Shown here piece after piece: positions 42,717 through 49,347 of a DNA stretch of 49,347 nt. Numbering within the stretch: position 1 is the first letter of the stretch; every line of letters begins with the position of its first letter. The DNA lies in NCBI GenBank assembly GCA_913057785.1, contig CAJXPD010000041.1, forward strand, positions 1 through 49,347. Direction: 5' to 3'. The stretch is from an uncultured Lewinella sp. (lineage in GTDB: Bacteria > Bacteroidota > Bacteroidia > Chitinophagales > Saprospiraceae). Under the pieces are notes generated by a model. The model ran no database searches and had not been told where the DNA came from. It saw only the letters and a program-made list of their open reading frames with translations. A program made the translations under genes and the position numbers.

Positions 42717-43715
42717 TTAGGGTAAAACCTTAAAATCAACGTGGTAATGATCATCATGTCGAATGATGACTCGGCGCTTGGTAAAAGGCAAGGATCTTAG
42801 CTCTTTCCCCACTTTGGTTGCCAGCAATTGTGGACGTAAAACAGGGTCAAAAATGACCTTTTGAATACCTAATCCATTGGCTTTGGCAGCGCGTTTGATG
42901 GCCAATAGATGGATGGCCATCGTCTCATAATCGATCTGCAAGTCCCTTTTCTTCCCTTTATTGTCAAATTCATGCGCATATCCCCAGAGATTAAACAGAT
43001 GGTATCGTTGGTATGGGCGATCTTTTCTGAGCAAAGGAGTCATAAAATCAACACTTAGCCCATTTTGATGTGTTCGGTGTGGAAGGAACGCACCTCCATG
43101 TTTCCTTCCTGTTTCTCCCAGGATGAAGTGGGTGGAAGAGGCCGTCTCCTCACAGGCCTGATAAGCCTGCAAAACAGTCGCTTTTACCTTGTCATGTACA
43201 AAAGTGCGCCCGAAAAGATATCCTCCAAAAGAGTAGGTCGTAAAGTTATTTCCACGGTACGGCAAGCGTTTGGCATAGGTGATACTCCCATTCCCCACAC
43301 GCCCCTTAGCCTGGCTGGGCCGACTTCCCTCAAACAACATTAAAATCCCGGGAAACAAATACAGCAAAAAGAGGGCACCCACCACGGTAGCTAAGACATA
43401 CTTCCAGTACGGTTTCAGCCACAGGTAGATGGCACGAAGCCCAAACCCAAGTATCAGCCAATATGGAAAGACCAGCATATGTCGCAGGTTCTTCGAAAAG
43501 TAGTCTCCGAAGGGAAAAAGGAATCCCTTACGTAGGATATTGACTATTCTAGGAGCATCGTGAGCAGCATATTTGGCGTAAACGGGCTTGGTAGTTACCC
43601 ATTCGGCGATGGGCCATAGGCTCATGTACAAGAGCGCAATTCCTATTCCAAAAAAATATGGGAAGGGATGTAGAAAAATGGAACGCCGATTCATAATCCG
43701 TATTTGTGAATCCAA
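42717..43715 (-). CDS. membrane-anchored MepA-like (M74) murein endopeptidase
   Basis: The 332-residue protein has three predicted membrane helices (about 17-38, 79-100 and 105-127) and then an M74 peptidase domain. The metal site is full: HRTHQNGLSVDF with H216 and D223, spaced as H113 and D120 of E. coli MepA, and RHDDHYHVDF with H320, H323 and H325, spaced as H206, H209 and H211. MepA cuts D-alanyl-diaminopimelate cross-links in peptidoglycan and is insensitive to penicillin. The E. coli enzyme is soluble in the periplasm; the helical anchor here is different. The ATG at 43694 (MNRRSIFLHP) is another possible start. Confidence 0.87.
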   Translation of the reverse strand: MDSQIRIMNRRSIFLHPFPYFFGIGIALLYMSLWPIAEWVTTKPVYAKYAAHDAPRIVNILRKGFLFPFGDYFSKNLRHMLVFPYWLILGFGLRAIYLWLKPYWKYVLATVVGALFLLYLFPGILMLFEGSRPSQAKGRVGNGSITYAKRLPYRGNNFTTYSFGGYLFGRTFVHDKVKATVLQAYQACEETASSTHFILGETGRKHGGAFLPHRTHQNGLSVDFMTPLLRKDRPYQRYHLFNLWGYAHEFDNKGKKRDLQIDYETMAIHLLAIKRAAKANGLGIQKVIFDPVLRPQLLATKVGKELRSLPFTKRRVIIRHDDHYHVDFKVLP

Positions 43716-43753
43716 CTTTAGACACTACTTATGAAACGGTTGATCCTACCTAC

Positions 43754-45244
43754 TTAGTCTTGGGGCCGGAAAAACATTCGGACTAAGCCTTTTCTCTCCA
43801 TCATGAAGATAAACCCACCATATACTGCGAGGATTAAGGTGTTTACCACTAGTCGCAAGGGAAGATCTTCCAGGGAAGGGCGCAACCATTCGCTGACAAA
43901 ATATAACAGAATAGCAACAAAGAGATAGATCAGCATCTTGGCAATGGGATAGGGTACAGGATAATATTTTCTTCCAATCAAATAACAAGCAATACACATC
44001 GCTAGAAAGCAGAACAAGGCAGACCATGCCGCCCCCAGCACACCCCACAAAGGGATTAGAAAATAGTTACAACTAATGGTTATGATGGCCCCGCCACAAG
44101 CGATCCAGGCACCGATGTGGGTCTTATCCTTTAGCTTATACCAGATCGCAAAATTATAATATAGCCCCAACAATAGATAGGCAATCAGAAGAATGGGAAC
44201 AACCGCTAAACCACCATGGTAGGTCGGAGCCACAATGTATTTGGCAATATCTATGTAGAGCATCAATCCGAGAAAAGCGACACTCCCTACTAAAGCAAAG
44301 GCTTGCCCTACCTCGGCATATATCTTGGTGGCGTCAGCCCGCGAGGCGTTCCGGAAGAAAAAGGGCTCTGCAGCAAATTTAAAGCCTTGCGTGAAGAGAT
44401 TCATGAGCACTGCAATCTTGATACAGCCCACATAAATGCCCAACTGGATAATATTCTCTTCATAAGTACCAGGCAACCATTCCTTCAAAAAGTATCGATC
44501 AGACAATTGGTTGATCATACCCGCAATTCCGACCACAACTAGAGGAACTGCATACCGAAACATTTTTTTCCAGAGACCCCAATCAAATCCGCCTCGTAAA
44601 CGTCGATAATAAGGTAGGAATAGTAGGAAGGTTATGGCACTAGCCACCAGGTTCGCTATAAAAACATAATGCAGCTTCTTGCTGGGGTCATACCAACTTG
44701 CCCATCCACTAGCATCATCAAACCAACGAGGGATGGCCTCCAAGAGGAATAGCATCACCAGGGCATTAACCAGCACATTGATCATCTTAAAAACACCAAA
44801 GCGAATGGGACGATTTTCCAAGCGTAAGGAAGCAAATGGAATCGCTACTAAAGTATCCAAACCGATAATCAAGGCGAAGTAGATCACATAAGCTCCATCC
44901 TGAGGTTCGGTTAGGAACCCTGCAATAGAAGTAGAGAAAAGTATGATTAAGCTTACAAAACCAAGGGTACTCACCAATAGGGAAATCGCAGCTGTCGAAA
45001 ATGCTTTTGCTCGATTTTGCTGCTCGTTGCCAAAACGAAAAAAAGCGGTTTCCATCCCATATGTTAAAATAACCAACAAAAAGCCCGCAAATGCGTACAT
45101 CAAACCATGGATACCATATTCCCCCTGGTCATCCTCAAATACCCGCGTCAAATAAGGCGCAACCAAAATGAGATTCAGCACCTTGTTCAGTACGGTGGAA
45201 CCTCCGTAAATGACGGTTTCTTTAGCCAGTTTTCGGATGGACAT
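43754..45244 (-). CDS. MOP-type polysaccharide flippase
   Basis: The 496-residue protein has about fourteen membrane helices. It starts LAKETVIYGGSTVLNKVLN and DDQGEYGIHGLMYAFAGFLL, the form of Bacteroidota oligosaccharide flippases (Wzx-like), with MFRYAVPLVVVGIAGMINQL in the middle. Such proteins move lipid-linked glycans across the inner membrane. The loop between helices 5 and 6 holds the segment whose DNA reappears at 42628-42678. The peptidase gene follows after 38 bases on the same strand. Confidence 0.93.
   Translation of the reverse strand: MSIRKLAKETVIYGGSTVLNKVLNLILVAPYLTRVFEDDQGEYGIHGLMYAFAGFLLVILTYGMETAFFRFGNEQQNRAKAFSTAAISLLVSTLGFVSLIILFSTSIAGFLTEPQDGAYVIYFALIIGLDTLVAIPFASLRLENRPIRFGVFKMINVLVNALVMLFLLEAIPRWFDDASGWASWYDPSKKLHYVFIANLVASAITFLLFLPYYRRLRGGFDWGLWKKMFRYAVPLVVVGIAGMINQLSDRYFLKEWLPGTYEENIIQLGIYVGCIKIAVLMNLFTQGFKFAAEPFFFRNASRADATKIYAEVGQAFALVGSVAFLGLMLYIDIAKYIVAPTYHGGLAVVPILLIAYLLLGLYYNFAIWYKLKDKTHIGAWIACGGAIITISCNYFLIPLWGVLGAAWSALFCFLAMCIACYLIGRKYYPVPYPIAKMLIYLFVAILLYFVSEWLRPSLEDLPLRLVVNTLILAVYGGFIFMMERKGLVRMFFRPQD
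44672..44722 (-). repeat. flippase segment with a near-copy at 42628-42678
   Basis: This is the coding partner of the 51-base repeat, 45 of 51 bases equal. It codes FDDASGWASWYDPSKKL in the flippase, where related flippases have a WYDP/IYDP-type loop, so this copy looks native. Confidence 0.7.
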
Positions 45245-45361
45245 GCTGACAATTTCGCTTTGAAAGCTACAATGTTACTGAAAAGCCTGATGGCACATCA
45301 GTAAAACGAGCGCTTTTTTTACGTATTGGTTAAGGAGAAGGGAAAAAATTTTACCACCTCC

Positions 45362-45379
45362 TAAATTAGTGCTAATTTA
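45362..45379. promoter_or_regulatory. palindrome in a divergent promoter region
   Basis: TAAATTAG-TG-CTAATTTA is a perfect inverted repeat of eight bases per arm, 36 bases before the M42 start at 45416 and between it and the divergent flippase gene. It could be an operator; no regulator is known. Confidence 0.45.
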
Positions 45380-45415
45380 CCGCGCTTTTTTACCATTATA
45401 ACCAGCAAGAGGACT

Positions 45416-46513
45416 ATGATAAATGTAGATCTATTACGCCACATCTGCGAATTACCAGGCGCGCCTGGTTACGAACAGCGAGTACGGGAGTTCGTCATAA
45501 AAGAAGTTAGCTCCTTGGTGGACGAGATATCAGTAGATAATATGGGTAATGTGATCGCCGTAAAAAAGGGAAAAAGTCCCAAAAAGGTGATGGTCGCAGC
45601 TCATATGGATGAGATTGGCTTCATGGTAAATTACATCGATGACGATGGCTTTTTGCGTTTCGTTCCACTTGGAGGTTTCGACCCAAAGACCTTGTCCTCT
45701 CAGCGTGTAATTGTACACGGTCATGAGGACGTTGTCGGGGTAATGGGTTCCAAACCGATACATATCATGAGTCCCGAGGAACGCAGTAAACAGGTACCGC
45801 TCAATGAGTACTTCATCGACCTTGGTATGACAAAAGCGCAGGCGGAAAAACTAGTCCCAATTGGATCACCTGTGACTCGATTGGGTGCCTTGATAGAAAT
45901 GGGGGATTGTGTGAATAGCAAATCTCTAGACAACCGTGTCTCCGTATTTATTTTGATTGAGGCTTTACGCGCCCTGAAAGACCAAGAAGTCCCTTACGAT
46001 ATTTATGGTGTCTTTACGGTGCAAGAAGAAGTGGGCTTGAGAGGAGCCATTTCATCTAGCCACTTGATCGACCCCGACTTTGGACTCGGGTTGGATGTCA
46101 CTATAGCTTTTGATGTCCCAGGGTCTAATGGGCATGATGCTGTAACTTGCCTTGGAAAGGGAGCTGCTATTAAGATCTTAGACGGAATGACCATCTGCGA
46201 CTATCGCATGATCAATTACTTGAAGAAAGTGGCTACTGACAAGCAAATCAAGTGGCAGCCAGAAATACTACCCAAAGGCGGAACCGACACAGCCGGTATA
46301 CAAAGATATGGTAAGAAAGGAGCCATTGCAGGAGCCATCTCCATCCCCTTACGACATATGCATCAAACCATCGAGCTAGCACATAAGGAAGATATTAGTA
46401 ATTGTATCTCCTTGCTGACGGAAAGTTTGAAAGCAATGGATCAGTATAACTGGGACTTCTCCAATACCGGCCAATCTCCTAGCGTACCGGATAGCTTCGA
46501 AGGACTTTTCTAG
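45416..46513 (+). CDS. M42 family metallo-aminopeptidase
   Basis: The 365-residue enzyme has the family marks ICELPGAPGYEQRVREFV, VAAHMDEIGFMVNYIDDDG with metal-binding His and Asp, SKSLDNRVSVFILIEAL with the bridging Asp, FTVQEEVGLRGA with the catalytic Glu pair, and PKGGTDTAGIQRYG. M42 enzymes form large tetrahedral shells that trim peptides from the N-terminus, as in protein turnover; older notes call them endoglucanase M. It is cytosolic, having no signal. It stands alone. Confidence 0.94.
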   Translation: MINVDLLRHICELPGAPGYEQRVREFVIKEVSSLVDEISVDNMGNVIAVKKGKSPKKVMVAAHMDEIGFMVNYIDDDGFLRFVPLGGFDPKTLSSQRVIVHGHEDVVGVMGSKPIHIMSPEERSKQVPLNEYFIDLGMTKAQAEKLVPIGSPVTRLGALIEMGDCVNSKSLDNRVSVFILIEALRALKDQEVPYDIYGVFTVQEEVGLRGAISSSHLIDPDFGLGLDVTIAFDVPGSNGHDAVTCLGKGAAIKILDGMTICDYRMINYLKKVATDKQIKWQPEILPKGGTDTAGIQRYGKKGAIAGAISIPLRHMHQTIELAHKEDISNCISLLTESLKAMDQYNWDFSNTGQSPSVPDSFEGLF

Positions 46514-46772
46514 AAAAAGTAAAGGCTATGCCTCTGCACAGCCTTCGCCAAAGTATATAGGGCTACAGTATAGATCTTTGTCGTTAGAAGGTCTCCTTTT
46601 GTCTGTTAAAGATGGAAGGAGAGCGTAATGCTGGATATATTTATCCCGCTATGAAGCAAATAAACCCTTTTATTGTAAACCCATTATTAAATAGGTATTA
46701 AGATTATTCTTACCCATTGATAATGCTGATTATCAGACGAATCAGCTTTTTCATCTCACCAAAACCATCAAT

Positions 46773-47576
46773 ATGGAAGCACACGAAATTGACTATCGAA
46801 TTTTTGGCGAAGAAATGCAATTTGTTGAAATCGAACTCGATCCTTATGAAACTGTCATCGCCGAATCAGGCAGTTTTATGATGATGGACGAGGATATAGA
46901 ACTAGCCACGATATTCGGAGACGGGAGCCACCAAGAGCAAAACAAAGGCCTTTGGGGGAAAGTCCTTTCTGCCGGTAAACGACTACTTACGGGGGAGAGC
47001 CTATTCATGACGGCATTTACGCATGCTGGCGAAGGAAAGAAGCAGGTTTCATTTGCAGCTCCTTATCCTGGTCGTATTATACCTTTAGATCTTACTGAAT
47101 TAGAAGGAAAGATTGTTTGCCAAAAAGATGCTTTTTTGTGTGCAGCTAAGGGCGTATCTGTAGGAATTGAGTTTAGTCGCAAACTGGGCCGCGGTTTCTT
47201 TGGTGGAGAAGGTTTTATCATGCAAAAGATAGAGGGAGATGGTATGGCTTTCTTACACGCTGGTGGAACCGTTATCAAGAAAGAGCTTCAAATAGGCGAA
47301 AGACTTCGCATCGACACGGGTTGTCTAGTAGGTTTTACACGCTATGTGAAATATGATATCGAAATGATCAAGGGTATCCGAAACATGGTTTTTGGTGGAG
47401 AAGGTCTGTTCTATGCGCAGTTAGAAGGCCCAGGAACCGTATGGATCCAAAGCTTACCTTTCAGCCGATTAGCAGATCGGATTGTTTCAGCCTCTCGTCA
47501 CTATGGCGGTAAGTCAAAAGGTGAAGGAAGTGTCCTAGGCGGTCTAGGCGATTTGCTGGACGGGGATGGATGGTAG
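46773..47576 (+). CDS. AIM24 / TIGR00266 family protein
   Basis: The 267-residue protein is beta-rich and has the family signs IAESGSFMMMDEDIELAT, LFMTAFTHAGEGKKQVSF, PYPGRIIPLDL, FFGGEGFIMQKIEGDGMAF, LHAGGTVIKKEL and GGEGLFYAQLEGPGTVWIQ. The yeast relative Aim24 is a mitochondrial membrane-organising factor; the bacterial proteins have no settled role. No signal peptide is seen. A hairpin follows at 47587. Confidence 0.93.
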   Translation: MEAHEIDYRIFGEEMQFVEIELDPYETVIAESGSFMMMDEDIELATIFGDGSHQEQNKGLWGKVLSAGKRLLTGESLFMTAFTHAGEGKKQVSFAAPYPGRIIPLDLTELEGKIVCQKDAFLCAAKGVSVGIEFSRKLGRGFFGGEGFIMQKIEGDGMAFLHAGGTVIKKELQIGERLRIDTGCLVGFTRYVKYDIEMIKGIRNMVFGGEGLFYAQLEGPGTVWIQSLPFSRLADRIVSASRHYGGKSKGEGSVLGGLGDLLDGDGW

Positions 47577-47586
47577 TTTTAATTAA

Positions 47587-47638
47587 TAATGTTGAATGAT
47601 TAATGTATAATTTGAGGTGCATTCTTCATTCAACATTA
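47587..47638. terminator. inverted repeat between convergent genes
   Basis: TAATGTTGAATGA (47587-47599) and TCATTCAACATTA (47626-47638) are perfect 13-base arms with a 26-base loop, between the AIM24 gene and nadB. A T run (CCATTTTTAATT) follows on the plus side. It may be a two-way terminator or a small repeat element. Confidence 0.55.
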
Positions 47639-47649
47639 TCCATTTTTAA

Positions 47650-49251
47650 TTACAAAATTGATTCTTGCACAAAAGTGTTTTTATCAGGATGATCGGTGGT
47701 ATAATGTAGGCCACGACTCTCCCGGCGCATACTTGCCGCTTTAGTTACCAGATATCCGATCGTAATCAAGTTCCTTAACTCACACAGTTGCGGAGAGAGT
47801 ACAGTCCGGTTATACAATGCTTCCGTTTCCGTATGGAGCAAATGTAGGCGATCCATAGCTCTTTTGAGCCGTACATTAGAGCGGACAATCCCAACGTAAC
47901 TCGACATAATTTCCTTCAACTCCTTCCAGCTTTGGGTGATCAAAACCATCTCCTTCGGCTGAATGGTTCCTCTCGCATTCCAATCGGGAATATCCTCTTG
48001 AAAATGGATTTCATCTACCAGTTGGACAAGGTCTTGCGCGATGCGATTACCAAATACCAGCGCTTCCAATAGTGAATTCGACGCTAGGCGATTGGCGCCA
48101 TGCAGTCCGGTGCTGGTACATTCGCCGCAGGTATACAAATTGCGGATAGAGCTGCGCCCAAAGTCATCAGAAATAACTCCTCCACACATATAATGGCAGG
48201 CCGGCACCACTGGAATCATATCTTTCATCGGATCAATCCCGATGCTCATACATTTATCATAAATCGTTGGGAAATGCGCTTTGAAGCCTTCTTCATCCAG
48301 ATGGCGGCAATCCAAAAACATACATTCCTCACCATTAATCTTGATCTCATTGTCGATGGCCCTCGCTACAATATCCCTTGGTGCTAAAGATTCACGCTTG
48401 TCATACTTCTGCATAAATGGTGATCCATCACGCTTCTTAAGAATGGCGCCAAACCCTCTCACCGCCTCCGACACTAAAAAGTCTGGGTTTTCTCCAGCTG
48501 GATTGTACAAAGCCGTTGGATGAAACTGTACAAACTCCATGTTCCCCAGATGTCCCTTAGCCCGGTACACCATGGCAATACCGTCACCGGTGGCAATAAC
48601 CGGATTCGTAGTATTGCGATATACTTGGCCTGCACCTCCAGTGGCAACGACAGTAACCTTAGCCAAGATCGTCTCTATCTCGCCGGTCGACTTATTCAAG
48701 ACATAGGCCCCATAACATTCAATATCTGGCGTTAATCGGGTTACGATGTGCCCAAGATGGTGTTGTGTAATTAGATCTACAGCAAAGAAGTGTTCATGAA
48801 TTTCGATATTATTAAACTCCTTCGATTTCTCGAGTACAGCCCTTTGTATCTCCCAGCCGGTGAGATCCTTATAGTGGAGAATCCGATTTTCAGAATGCCC
48901 ACCTTCACGCCCCAAGTCATACTTCTCCTTTTTGTCCTTATCAAAACGGGCACCCCATTCGATCAATTCTTGCACACGTTCAGGTCCTTCCTCTACCACA
49001 ATTTTTACAATATCCTCATCACAAAGTCCATCGCCAGCATCTAGAGTATCTTCAATGTGTTTTCCGTGCGAATCAACCTCCAGGTCCCATACTGCTGCTA
49101 CGCCACCTTGGGCATAACGCGTATTGCTTTCGTTGTCATTGGTTTTTGTTAGAACCGTAATCTTAAGATCTGGTCTACGTTCGGCAATTTCAATCGCAGT
49201 AGACATACCACCTACACCAGAGCCAATGATTAGCACATCTGTCTTGCTCAT
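47650..49251 (-). CDS. nadB: L-aspartate oxidase
   Basis: The 533-residue flavoenzyme has the FAD motif VLIIGSGVGGMSTAIEIAE (6-), NTRYAQGGVAAVWD, HSENRILHYKDLTGWEIQ, TVVATGGAGQVYRNTTNP, EFVQFHPTALYNP, and HGANRLASNSLLEALVFG, and a helical tail as in the succinate-dehydrogenase superfamily. NadB oxidises aspartate to iminoaspartate, the first step of NAD synthesis from aspartate; NadA is the partner and is not in the window. The length is usual. Confidence 0.96.
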   Translation of the reverse strand: MSKTDVLIIGSGVGGMSTAIEIAERRPDLKITVLTKTNDNESNTRYAQGGVAAVWDLEVDSHGKHIEDTLDAGDGLCDEDIVKIVVEEGPERVQELIEWGARFDKDKKEKYDLGREGGHSENRILHYKDLTGWEIQRAVLEKSKEFNNIEIHEHFFAVDLITQHHLGHIVTRLTPDIECYGAYVLNKSTGEIETILAKVTVVATGGAGQVYRNTTNPVIATGDGIAMVYRAKGHLGNMEFVQFHPTALYNPAGENPDFLVSEAVRGFGAILKKRDGSPFMQKYDKRESLAPRDIVARAIDNEIKINGEECMFLDCRHLDEEGFKAHFPTIYDKCMSIGIDPMKDMIPVVPACHYMCGGVISDDFGRSSIRNLYTCGECTSTGLHGANRLASNSLLEALVFGNRIAQDLVQLVDEIHFQEDIPDWNARGTIQPKEMVLITQSWKELKEIMSSYVGIVRSNVRLKRAMDRLHLLHTETEALYNRTVLSPQLCELRNLITIGYLVTKAASMRRESRGLHYTTDHPDKNTFVQESIL

Positions 49252-49347
49252 AAGTTTCTTTTGTCAATGTTTTATTGGTGCTCTGACAAGCGTTGAACTG
49301 ATTTAAACTTATTCATCTGGACTGTGACCTAAAGCCTTGAATCTTCT

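Noticed and set aside
43746..44048. 100-codon minus-strand frame
   Set aside because: It lies in another frame of the flippase gene and has no start context or family match.
46522..46545. terminator after the M42 gene
   Set aside because: AAGGCT and AGCCTT can pair, but the stem is only six bases, the loop is twelve and no T run follows.

Overview
The window is a stretch of ordinary chromosome from a member of the Bacteroidota, most likely a marine or freshwater gliding-type lineage such as the Saprospiria (lineage is inference). The evidence is a TonB-dependent receptor with a carboxypeptidase-like N-terminal domain, a secreted protein ending in a type IX secretion type B sorting domain, a cluster of families largely confined to this phylum (DUF4175, DUF4199, DUF2851, DUF4294, DUF5916, DUF6702, head-GIN proteins), TAnnTTTG-type promoter boxes and an absence of strong Shine-Dalgarno sequences. 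No rRNA, tRNA, CRISPR array, transposase, integrase or phage gene was seen.

Layout. Positions 1-4.1 kb: a minus-strand pair (TPR exported protein, then a TonB receptor running off the left edge) faces a plus-strand BlaI-type repressor and M56 sensor protease across a 213-bp region with two near-identical operator palindromes. 4.2-9.6 kb: a DUF5916 outer-membrane protein, a GIN-repeat surface protein and a T9SS cargo protein. 9.7-11.1 kb: MazG-like pyrophosphohydrolase, YbeY and an anti-sigma-type ATPase. 11.6-21.7 kb: a large DUF4175 coiled-coil membrane protein, a SMUG2-type uracil-DNA glycosylase, a coiled-coil protein, a divergent NRAMP transporter, an orphan MoxR ATPase, a D-Ala-D-Ala dipeptidase lipoprotein, a DUF4199 membrane protein and a membrane-tethered LuxR regulator. 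21.9-27.9 kb: a plus-strand metabolic block (pterin dehydratase, methionine-type aminotransferase, CapA-like phosphatase, dihydrofolate reductase, DUF2851, RNA-type methyltransferase). 27.9-31.1 kb: a minus-strand group with an EAD-CHAT caspase-like protein, a PAP2-like membrane protein and an M20 amidohydrolase. 31.4-38.4 kb: HEAT-like protein, acyltransferase, S10 peptidase, ClpP-fold protease, cupin, DUF6702 and a second M20 enzyme. 38.5-49.3 kb: envelope genes (acyltransferase plus LpxK, DUF4294 plus FkbM methyltransferase, membrane-anchored MepA-like endopeptidase, flippase), an M42 aminopeptidase, an AIM24-family protein and L-aspartate oxidase.

How the genes fit together. The main themes are envelope building and remodelling (LpxK, two acyltransferases, flippase, two peptidoglycan peptidases, DUF5916, TonB receptor) and housekeeping turnover (peptidases, folate and NAD synthesis). 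The parts most worth following up are: the M56 protease whose sensor domain is replaced by HEAT repeats, with its twin operators; the small EAD-CHAT protein, a probable conflict or cell-suicide effector; the membrane LuxR/DUF4199 pair with direct repeats next to the promoter; and a 51-bp near-copy of flippase coding sequence sitting in an intergenic gap 2 kb away.
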